Positions 46,728 through 56,766 of a DNA stretch of 64,000 nt are shown here, in pieces. This DNA comes from Paramacrobiotus metropolitanus (taxonomy: Eukaryota > Tardigrada > Eutardigrada > Parachela > Macrobiotidae), in contig NW_026570262.1 of the NCBI RefSeq assembly GCF_019649055.1, positions 496,001 through 560,000 on the forward strand. The letters run 5' to 3'. Made by a program: the position numbers and the translations under genes. Below the pieces are notes generated by a model. The model made no database searches. It was not told the DNA's origin and saw nothing but the letters and a program-made list of their open reading frames with translations. Within the stretch, counting starts at the first letter, position 1; each line of letters opens with the position of its first letter.

Positions 46728-46897
46728 CATGAAGTGTTACGGTTGTGAAAAGTTCTGGTCATGAAATGTTGTGGTTGCGAAATGTTGTGGTCATGAAACG
46801 TTACGGTTGTGAAATGTTGCGGTCATGAAATGTTACGGTCATGAAATGTACGTTGTGAAACGTTACGTTGTGAAATGTCGAGTTATGAAATGTCGTG
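46728..46897 (+). repeat. 16-bp minisatellite, about 11 units
   Basis: Units of the form TCATGAAATGTTACGG alternating with TTGTGAAATGTTGCGG; the last units are 14-15 bp. Two inverted units of the same kind (CGTGACCGAAACATTTCATG) lie at about 45739-45760, at the right end of the GC-rich block. Confidence 0.85.
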
Positions 46898-48310
46898 TAA
46901 CGGATAGGTCACCCACAAATGTAAGTCACGCAAAGACGGGCGGTCAAAGAAATTGAACGGTCTAGTGTATACTCAGTATACTGCACATTATTATCGCCGC
47001 AGCAGTACAGTAATCGCTGGTTTTGTAAACGAGTTGACCAGTTATAATGCTTAGTTACTACATAATTATAATACTTAATTACTTACGGCATAGGTTGCAC
47101 TGTCGGTCGCGCCCAAGGGAAATGTGTCCTACGTTCGGCCGGGCGACGAGATCTCATTACGGGCGCACACCGCTCCCTCGGCGCTGGTAACTTTTCTGGG
47201 GAACGTCGATAACAGTCTGGGGAAATCCAGCGACGATATAACTGGCACCGTATGTGACAACATGAGCATCCAACAGATTTATGGGCTGATACGGACTGAT
47301 CGAGTGTATTGCAGAGTACCTTGCGAACTACCGCCAAAACGGATCCCGTGTTCTTGCTGTCGGCGGGGGACTATTTCTTCGTATGTTGTTATTACATATG
47401 TGATATCTGTACACTGCACAGCCTTCACAAAGTCGATTCAACACACGCTTGGTAATTTATGTAAGAAAGCATTCACTTTTCTCAGTACCCCGCGAATGAC
47501 GCTCGGGCACAACACTTTATCCTCACCAACACCAAGCTGGAACCATCTATTTTGGCCTACAGGTTTGTTATCAGTTAAGACATCCGTCCGCTGGATGTTT
47601 AAGCCGCTTTACCGGCAAAGCTACCCGGTTACCATACGAAAGTTTGAGTAGGGACGCGAAATGTTAAGGACCTAGAGAAATAAATTTTTCGGAAATCAGT
47701 GTTGATTCACGGAGGGTTTAGCCAACTGTAACGACCACTGTGCCGTTTTAAAAGCTACCCTTTTTGCCCGGTTATTTACAGGACCTATAAGGACAGGACG
47801 ATGAATACTGGGAAAGCACCATTGAGCATCGTACCAGCGATAGAGGGTCTACTCATCTACCCGATCCAATCCGCAAAGATTCGCGACAAAGTGTCTTTTT
47901 TGGCACCGTTCGGGCAGAGTAAGTGAGGCACTGCATGCACTGCTAAATTATATTTAGCGCAATAGCTTCAACTTATTACTTAATACTAAAGCAAGATTAA
48001 ATTTAACAGCCGAAATGGTGATGTCCAACTGAAAGGCAGACTGCCGGATGCAATGGCAACATGGCAAATTTCGCCATCAGCCTCAGTGATAACAGCGGAT
48101 TAACTGTCTCCACCACACCGCTCCTGGTGGGTGCATCTGGCTTCGCCAGAGCAAAATCAGTTACTGATCTTGTGCTAATGCAGGTGGAAGCGTTTCAACC
48201 GCTGCGAGTGTCAGTACTGTTACCATACAGTGTTATCCGCTCCGAAAACCTCACTGCGAAGGTTTTGGTTAGCAACCGGATACCGCATCAGCAGAATGTC
48301 ACTGTCACCT

Positions 48311-49906
48311 TGTCGGGAGTACGTACGTACCGGTACGTATAGTGCTTTTCGTTCATGTTTTGCCCTTAGGGCCTTTTTCATTCATATTTATACGTATGTT
48401 GTTCATTCATTTGTCGGTTGTTCTGGTTTTTTGCTCATTAAAAGTATTTAGTTTATTTTCATTTCGTTCGCTCTCGTCGATTTCCCATCAACGAAGCGTG
48501 TCGTAGCGCTTCCTACGACATTTGGAGGTCGTACCGCACAAAGGTCACGGTTCTCAACTTCGATTGTGCCCCTACCATAATCCCTTAGCAACCCGCTTTG
48601 CTATATTTTACGTCCGCAACAATCCCATCGCCCGTATTTACCGTAACTGCCCAATTGTCCCGGCATTCGGTGAGTGCAACCTGGCGCCTAAACCGCGCAC
48701 AACGCATAATAGTGCCGATACACGCAGCACCAAGAATATTTTTGAACACGCGTACGAACAAGAACAAGAGGTTAAGAAAGCGCGAGAGGAAGCATTAGCA
48801 AGGAAGCGTAGCAAGGTTAACGCTCAGTCACAGACTGCAGAATCAGATACCGATTTAAGTGGTTTGGATTCCCCGATAAATCAGTCGGTAGAAGGTTTTG
48901 TCTCAAACCGGTAGTCAGCAACACACAGCTGCTAATATCATGGACGCGGACCAGTTTAATACGATGATTAAGACCATTACTGATGCCAGTAGTACGGCAA
49001 ATACGGCAACTAATAACCTGCTCGATAAACTGGTGGAACAGGCTAATAAAACCGCAAAGTTGCAAATAAAAGATTTACCAACGTATCATGCGTATCCGCA
49101 CGAAGATGCCGTTGAATTTATTGGCCGTTTTGAGGGAGTACGTGCGTACGTACAATGGACGACAAAAAGAAGTTGAACCGACCAGTCGGTCCGCGGTTCA
49201 AAAATAATCTCGCAACGACACGCCACCAGTAAAACTTCGACGCTTACTTCTTTCGTTGCACGTTACTTTCAAACGCTCGCGCTCCGTGAATTTTGGAATG
49301 CAACTATACAAATTGCATATCAAAAGGCGCAGAAAAAAATTCAAAACTTTTTGATACTATACGTGTGGCTGTTTATGGCAAATAACACAAATTCTAGCCA
49401 TTCTGCCTTCTCGTAGGCACAGCAAAGAAACTGTGCGCAAAATCGTTTGGCTTTCGACCTATGCTTAAGTCAATGAGAAAAACAAACACTGATAATTTGT
49501 TCTGTTTCCCATGAATTGCTACTTATTTGGAATCAGAAATTTTGTAATTTTTTTCTGGATCTTTTGAGATATTGGCTGGGCAATTTTATTTCGCAGTTCA
49601 TGAGAAATGGTTGGTAGAACAGACTGTACGACGCGCTCGCCTGCACTGGGCCTGAACAGAGAAGCGCTTGTTTGCGCAATATATTTTAAAAACCAGCCAT
49701 CAACTTCTTTTTGTCGTACATTGTATAGTGCTTTTCGTTCATGTTTTGCCCTTAGGGCCTTTTTCATTCATATTTATACGTATGTTGTTCATTCATTTGT
49801 CGGTTGTTCTGGTTGTTTGCTCATTAAAAGCATTTAGTTTATTTTCATTTCGTTCGCTCTCGTCGATTTCCCATCAACGAAGCGTGTCGTAGCGCTTCCT
49901 ACGACA
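48311..49906 (+). mobile_element. Non-autonomous LTR element inside an exon of gene D
   Basis: LTR 48311-48520 (TGTCGGGAG...CTACGACA) and a second LTR 49131-49906 that contains a nested MITE. The flanks carry a 4-bp target duplication ACCT (48307-48310 and 49907-49910). A primer-site-like TGG lies just after the first LTR (48523). Only about 610 bp of interior remain, encoding a piece of gag-type protein: a Lys/Glu/Arg-rich coil (about 48750-48800), then a frame from 48940 ending in an EDAVEFIGRFE block that runs straight into the LTR. So gag is cut and pol is missing. Removing it restores the exon reading across the site, as in gene E. Confidence 0.9.
49153..49723. mobile_element. 571-bp MITE nested in the LTR of the gene D element
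   Basis: Inverted ends of about 24 bp beginning CAATGKACGACAAAAAG, with TA on each side (49151-49152, 49724-49725). The other LTR gives the empty site (TACGTATAGTGC at about 48334), proving insertion into a TA. No coding capacity. Confidence 0.85.
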
Positions 49907-52079
49907 ACCTTGAAGTTTACCAATCCCGACAACACCACTTCGACTTACGTTAAAACGGACGTTTTTGTTAATTTAGATGACACTATAGCAGTATCATTCG
50001 AGACTACTCCGCAGCAGATTGGGGAACTAAAGATGTCTGCCACCGCACAGTCCAAGTTTGCATACGCTCAGATGGAGGCAAGCTTGCTCGTGAAAGCGGA
50101 AGGCGTTGAGCAGTATCGTACGCAAGCCGTCTTTATCGATTTGCGCAATCTGCCAATGCCGCCGACGAAATTCCTGCTTCAGCGGGATCCACTTGGGAAG
50201 GTCACTGGTTCGGATAAAATAGACATAAGCATCACTGGCGATATTTTGGGCCTTTCCATCCAGAACTTGGAAAAACTAATTAAACTGCCGTACGCTTCCA
50301 GTGAAAGCAGCATAGCCCTGACGGCTTCTAATGTGGCAATTCTGAAATATCTCACACGGACCAACAAACTAATCGATTCGCTAAAGAAACGGTTGATCAA
50401 CAATACCGAACGTGGATACCAACGGGTTCTGGAATACCGGCACGCCGATGCCTCGTTTAGTAAATGGGGAAGCGCTGAAACAAACGGCTCCACATGGGTA
50501 ACTGCGCACGTGGCCAAAGCTCTCTCCGCAGCTTCCGTCTTCACTCCCACTATCAATAACAATGTCATCCGAAAAGCGTTCCGCTTCTTAAGAAGTCAGC
50601 GAAACGCAGATGGATCTTTCCAAGAAAATGAGGATACGAATCGATATGGGGATTTACAACGCGTTTCCGTAACTGCCGTCGCTGCGCTTTCGTTTCTACA
50701 ATACAATAGTACATCAGCAGCCGGCAGCGAGGAGCTGGATAAGACCTTGCGAAAAGCAGTCAATTATCTGGAAGATCAACTAGAATTGATTCAAAACGAT
50801 TCGTATGTGCTGGCCATGACAGCCTATGCATTGACCAAAGCGAACAGTCCAAAGAAAATCGATGCACTGAGCCTGTTAAAAAAGCGGATGGTGCACGGTC
50901 AGTCCAGCATACACTGGACTGTTGATGAAACTGTCAAAGATGGATACCAGATGGCAGAAAATTCCTATTCAACGAGTTCAAAAGATGTGGAGGCTACAGC
51001 TTACGCACTTTTGAATTTCCTGGCCAACAAAGATCTCGATACTTCTATGCAAATTGTATCATGGCTTATATCGAAGCAGAATGCCGAAGGGGGCTTTTTC
51101 TCTGCACCGGTGCGTGCTCCAGTTTTACAGTTTGACCTTCAGTAATGCCAGACCTTACGGCGTTGTTGGTTTATTTAGGATACTTCTGTCGCTCTGGAAG
51201 CTCTTGCTGCATCTGCAAAAACTCTTACCAGTCCGCCCTCGCTTCAAGGAGAGGTTGCAGATGGCACAGATGGCATGCGGAAATACAAGTTCACAATCAC
51301 CCCGGAAAGCTCCTTATCGGTGCAGGATATGATATTTGCGGAGAAACCAGACGAACTCAGTGTACATGCAGAAGGAAGCGGGGTGGCAGTAGCTTATCTG
51401 AGCTCCACATGCCATGTACTGCAGCCCAGAGAGAAGGTCTCCTTCGACGTTAACGTCACCGTCAAAACGTTTTCACTCAAGAAAAGTCGATTGGATATTT
51501 GCGTTAGGTCAGCTAGTTGTTTCCGACCTTTTGCTGAATTTTATTATTCTCCACTGTTGTTTGTTGAATGATGTGCAAATATTCAGGTATCAGAAAGATG
51601 GCGCAAGCGGGACGACGGTTGCTGAAGTCAATACACTTAACTTTCCGGATACCAACTTGATGAAGAAGAAATTAAAGATCTGCCTCGTTCGATTGAAGGA
51701 CTGCGGAAAACCCAACGTGACAGAAAGAACACCAGACTGAATCTGTATTTTGACGAGGTAATGCTTGACTAATCACTACATATTTTTGGCTAATTCCGTT
51801 TTGCTGGTGTTCGATTGTCGCTATTGCAACACAATACTGCATTGCCAGCAGTACGTTTGCACTTTCCAACCTAATTTTGTGCTGCTCTTGCAGATGACCC
51901 CGACGATGAAATGCTTCAGCCTGAATATGTATCGCGTTTACAGAGTGGAGAATTTGAAGGAGCAAAGCGTTGTCGTCTATGATTACGACGATCCCAAAGA
52001 GCGACGAACGGTCTTCTATGCGCTGCAGCTGTATGGCTCATTCTCTGATGCGGTATTCTCAGTAGCGGACAGTTAGGGC

Positions 52080-52379
52080 AGAGTGCGCTAAGCTCCAAAA
52101 CCGATTAAGAAACCGATTAAAAACATGACCGATTAAGAGTTTGCCCGAGTCACTGAAAGTGACTCGACTCACAGAACGCTGCTATTGGCCAATTTCAAGC
52201 CACCTCCTAGAGAAGTTTCTTAATCACTACCGATTGAGAAATTTCCGATTTGCAAAATTCCCGAATTTCCTTAATCGGTCCGATTAACAAACCATTTAAG
52301 AAGTTGTCCGATTAAGAAATTTCTCCGAGGAAATGTCTTAATCGGAATCGTAATCGCTCTGAATTGCTTAGCGCACACT
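52080..52379. mobile_element. 300-bp MITE four bases after the gene D stop
   Basis: Ends AGAGTGCGCTAAGC and GCTTAGCGCACACT are inverted repeats; the interior is full of CCGATTAAGAAA-type motifs in both orientations, so it can fold on itself. No coding capacity. Confidence 0.75.
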
Positions 52380-52647
52380 CCCCTTAATTGACAAAGTGTG
52401 TTTTCTACGCTTCCAACTTACGTTTACAAATATTGCGGCATATTTCACCAATATAAAAACCGTAGTTGACATCTGGTAGTAAAAAGACAAATTGATTATG
52501 AGACATTAAGCCGACCAGAAGATTCAATACTTCGCAAAATTACAAAAGAACCGCAAGGTCTCGGTTGTTTTGTTTCTTCTGGCACAAAGCTGGAGCCTTT
52601 TTGTTTCGGTAAAGAGTGTAGTGTATAAGATGGATGTACTTTGGATG

Positions 52648-52935
52648 TTTGATTACTAGTAACAGCGAAAACGGAACGTTAGTCTGGACGGCAAACTGTT
52701 GAACGCAGTGAAACTTGGCGAATTTTGGCCTTCAGTTTTAGTAAGTAGATTAACGGCCTCCAAAAACCGCTTTTGGTTAGTAAATAGCCGGCTTCTTTGG
52801 GGTCAAAATAGCATTAATTCTGTCATGCTGATGCAGGTAAAGATGTTTCGACCATTGTTGGTCTCGTTGCTATTACGGCTGCAGCCGGATCCGCTCCGAA
52901 AACGTGTCAGGAGATCACTGCTTACGAAAGCGTTT
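52648..52935 (+). pseudogene. Relic of two TEP exons
   Basis: 52658-52780 resembles the exon with TWQIS...GLT of the other genes (decayed, with stops), and 52838-52935 the start of the MG7 exon (FRPLLVSLLL; RSENL site scrambled by a frame change). The relic ends in the same exon in which gene B is truncated. Confidence 0.6.
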
Positions 52936-52952
52936 TGATAGGCTCTGTTCGG

Positions 52953-53627
52953 ATATCTCCAGCTAACGCGTTGGTAATTTAAGTGACGTCAAAACATATA
53001 ATATTAACTCTAGTTAATTATTGTTAGCGAATGATTGATAACTATTATTGCCATTTCGATGAAATGCTGTCCTCTATCAAGTTGTCTCATGCATGCTTTC
53101 TTAACGTTGACCCCTTTGAGTGAACGTATCTTATCAATTTTGCGACAATCATATATTTGAAACTGCGGTACAACTGTAATATTATTATATCATGGTGTCA
53201 GGTACCTGCATCGAAATGGGATCACAATAATAAGAATGTTTTATTTTTTCACCAAGTTTTACAATTTCGTGACCGTGTCAGCCCGATTAGTCGATCCAAT
53301 AAATTAAATGTAGTTGTCGCACGAAACTGGCAACTGAGCATGAATCGTAGTAACTTGTACAGATAGATAGGAGTGCGTCACAGCGTTGCTAGGTCGGTAA
53401 CATTGCAAAATCTCGAGAATCTCGCGTACGTACTCGTACATTCGTACGTTCGTATGTACACTCGTACATCACAGCTAGGAACAAAACAATAAGTACTTAC
53501 GTATCGTGCTATTCGTGTTCAGTATAGGATTATACCTAATGGTCAATGGTCTTAAGTGGTGCTGTATATTTTCCACAGCTTCTCTCGGTTCATGAGGGTT
53601 CCGTTTAATAACCTTAACTGACGAATC
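52953..53627. repeat. Copies of the C-D spacer sequences (downstream block plus gene-D-like upstream block)
   Basis: 52953-53325 matches 21193-21590, and 53375-53620 matches about 41750-42010. Here they are about 50 bp apart; in the C-D spacer they are separated by the 19-kb LTR element. The block ends in AATAACCTTAACTG where it joins the end of an exon of gene E. Confidence 0.7.
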
Positions 53628-54719
53628 CAGTAAGCCCATCGACTTTATTATCTGGGTATCCGGTATTGTGTCCGAGTATCAGTTACAAAGTTCTAATTAT
53701 TTCAGTTTCACCGCGATTCGAAGTCAGGATCATTAACGCAAAGGAAAGCATCAGTGGATGACGAAATTCGGTTCAATGTGTCCGCGAAGTAAGCTTACAG
53801 ACTCTGTAAGTGCTTGGCTCACAAAGCTGTGGCTTCAGACGGTTCTGTAGTACTGTAAATCACGAACAAGCTAAAATCCAAAGCTGAAACTTACAGGTAG
53901 TCAGGTACTACTTACTGAGTACATGTATTGCAGATTATTGCTCCTTAAACGAATTAGCTAAGAAAACTGTTTTGGACAGTTTAATGTTAAGCTGCAGTAG
54001 TACAGTATACTGCTCCGCGGATGCCCTTATGCGTACGCTTCTTTGTTGAGCTAAAAAACCGGTTTCGAGCAGCAAGATTCGTTCTTTTACGTTACTCCAT
54101 AATCTTTGAGCGAGTCAAAACTGTACTTCCACTATTACACTTTGATATCGAATTGTGATTATTATATTAGGTACTCTTCCGGAAAGCCCGTCATTCAGTG
54201 TTGCGACTGGCTTCGATACATACGATTATAATAAAACCACATACAATCCATACAACGATACGTGCCAATCTGGAATACGTCAGCACCTGTGGTAAGAGTT
54301 TACAGCCTGCAGTAAAATTTATACCTTTAAATATACGCTTTTGGTAATTTATTTACTCTTACAAACGTCTCGTTTAGAACAACCAGGGCGAAGCAGTCAT
54401 AGTTGTTCCACTGCAGCCAGTGCTAAAGGACTTCCAAGATCGAATGCGCGTCAGTATTCGGGCCAATTTCACCGAAACCGGAACCGGTCAGATGCGGAGC
54501 GCCACACCCGTGACTTTATACCTGCAATCCGAGCTGTACAAAATTCGTTTCCGTCTGAAATGGAAACCTTCCGACCTGGATATCCCTTTACAGTTAACGC
54601 ACGCATAATTGACGGGACGGTCGTCCGCCGCCGACCGGTCGCCCCACAGCTCTCCTCGAAGTGCGCTTTTATGGTTATAAGCCATCACGCAGGATGATGT
54701 ACTTAGAAGATGGATTGGA

Positions 54720-56766
54720 TTCAGAGGGACGCAGGATCCGAGTATTACGACACACGACACGCCCCCTTTCTAGTGGTCTCTGTTACAGTTATGTGTGTGT
54801 GTGTTGAATTGGTATAAATTGTGAAATGTTAAACGCTAACATGTGTCACTTGCTGCGTAAAATTTTTTATGCCGGTATTTTGTATACCGACTGTGCAGCA
54901 GCATTTTCGTATAGTAGTTTCGTTACCTTTACCATTTACGCGCCATTTCGAGCGTCTTTTTGTAATAGCTTGCAGTAGTCTTTGAGGCATAATTCGCATC
55001 AATTCGTTATGTCGGCATTTGTTTATGCATGTATCTTGTGTGTATCAGTTGATTTTGTCGGACCAGTTAGCAAGAAGAAGTTGGACCGCATGAATCGGCA
55101 ACACGTCAAACGCATCATCGTTATGTGGAACGAAAAACTGCCCATAACCGGAAGATGGAAGCGAAACCGGCTTTTGGTCACTGCATATATTTCGCACAGC
55201 TAAAATGGTTTGGACGCAGGTTTTTGGCTTAGGCCTTATGCCAATTTGGCGGAATTCCGCCAAACCTGCGCATCCCGACAACGCGTATGTCAAACCCGTC
55301 CAGGATTTTCGTCCACCGCCCACACATTTTCTTCACCACTGGATGATCCGCCGCACGCACTTTCCCGGGATTGCCTGCGCAAACCTTGCTGGAGAGACAT
55401 CGCGCTGCCTTTTACTCCGAAAGCCGGTAAACCAGTACCCCTTTAAACATGACCTGTATGATGTTCTTGGAGAGTTACTTCTGTCTAGTCTTCGCTTAAT
55501 TGTCCTGTAATCATCGAGTCGTTACCGCTTTTGCTGCCATGACCTGTTTGCCTCTCACATTCCGGATCCTCGACCCTATTGTCGTATTGTGCATCCTTCA
55601 CTTGGCCTTGAACAATTCTTTACTTGCGGAACTGTTTTTTGCGGTTGACCTGTGGAAATCCCAAATTACGTTTTTGTTTTGCTCTAATTCGTAGGATGCG
55701 ATAGGAATTCCATTGCTTCCTGCTTTATGCACAAATTTTGCAGTTGTGTGCGAATCTACTGCATGATGTGAATTCCACCAAAGAATCACTTCATCTTCCA
55801 GTTTTGCAATACTATGTCACGTTCACCTTGTATAGCATCGTTTTCGTGGTTGCCATTTGCCTTATGTCGTTGCCGTAGGATGCGACCGGAATTCCGTCGC
55901 TACCTGCTTTGTGTACGCGATTCTTCAATTGCGGGCATTTACTTTGTGAGCCGTGCTCTGCTTGGTGTGATTTCCGCCAGAGCAGCACTTTAATTTATTA
56001 GCATTCAGTCGTGCATTTAGGTCAGTCTGTGGAATTCCCAGACGAAATAAAATCGTTCGTGTGCCTTGCCTTATTGCCGTCGGATGCGCAGCACTTCCTT
56101 GCAACCGGCTTTATTACGTTTTTCGTGCAAACTCTTGTACTTCGCTTGGTGGAATACCGCCCTAAGCCGTGCTGATTTGCTATTTCTGTGGATCAATTCG
56201 TTTGCCAATGATTTCGTGGTTGCGCAGGGATGTGCGGAATCCTGCACTTCACTAGTCGCGCTCATGTAACTGTTTCCCTTGAATCCAGGGAATCAGTCTT
56301 CATAACCGTTGCAACTGATCCTATTAATTGTCGTCATCATCACGCCGCATCGGATCATCTACTGTATTCTTTTCGTGTTTTCGTTTGGCTTTTTGGGCTT
56401 GGGGCCGGTTCCGGCCATGTTCGGCATAACTGCCCAAAGGAAGTAAATTCCGAGTCCACCTTTGGTGTTCTTGCGTGGCGTGTAGGAGCAATGGATTGGA
56501 TTCAGAGGGACGCAGGAATCCGGGTATTGCGACACACGACACGCCCCCTTTCTAGTGGTCTCTCTGTTACAGTTATGTGTGTGTGTTGAATTGGTATAAA
56601 TTGTGAAATGTTAAACGCTAACATGTGCCACTTGCTGCGTAAAATTTTTTTTGTTCTTGTTGTCTTTGTGATGGCTTGGAGCCGGTTCCGGCCATGTTCG
56701 GCATAACTGCCCAAAGGAAGTAAATTCCGAGCCCACCTTTGGTGTTCTTGCGTGGCGTGTAGGAGC
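54720..56766. mobile_element. Two copies in tandem of an unclassified transposon inside a gene E exon
   Basis: Copy 1 is 54720-56489 and copy 2 is 56501-56766; both start TTCAGAGGGACGCAGG and end GCGTGTAGGAGC. Copy 2 keeps the first ~150 and last ~95 bases only, an internal deletion derivative. ATTGGA occurs at 54714-54719, between the copies (56495-56500) and after the second (56767-56772), consistent with a 6-bp target duplication. Copy 1 contains three diverged ~190-bp tandem units (starting GTAGGATGCGA near 55693 and 55877, and GTCGGATGCGC near 56079). No recognisable protein and no clear terminal inverted repeats. Confidence 0.75.

Larger units (their letters stand above)
42193..52076 (+). 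pseudogene. Alpha-2-macroglobulin/TEP-family gene D, disrupted
   Basis: ATG at 42193 leads to a signal peptide and LDYVILGLGGVKPG. Exons recognisable: 42193-42403, 42484-42556, 42960-43238, 43308-43359, 43565-43674, 43841-43940, 44012-44102, about 44270-44887, 45831-45934, 47094-47249, 47315-47380, 47487-47562, 47783-47920, 48011-48126, 48184-48310, 49911-51109, 51179-51507, 51587-51757 and 51894-52076. Lesions: one T short at 42347-42349, the MG4 exon and half of MG5 missing, an in-frame TAA at 44824, half an MG6 exon lost at 45934, the CIGxDVGPGCGG segment missing, one base short near 48070, an LTR element in the exon at 48311, and a frame change near 51640. The TED exon itself is open for 400 codons; its thioester site (50291-50311) reads YASSESS. 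Transcripts may exist but no full protein. Confidence 0.85.

Noticed and set aside
54870-56395. Protein genes within the gene E exon transposon
   Set aside because: Only short frames without conserved motifs; the region is made of diverged 190-bp repeats.
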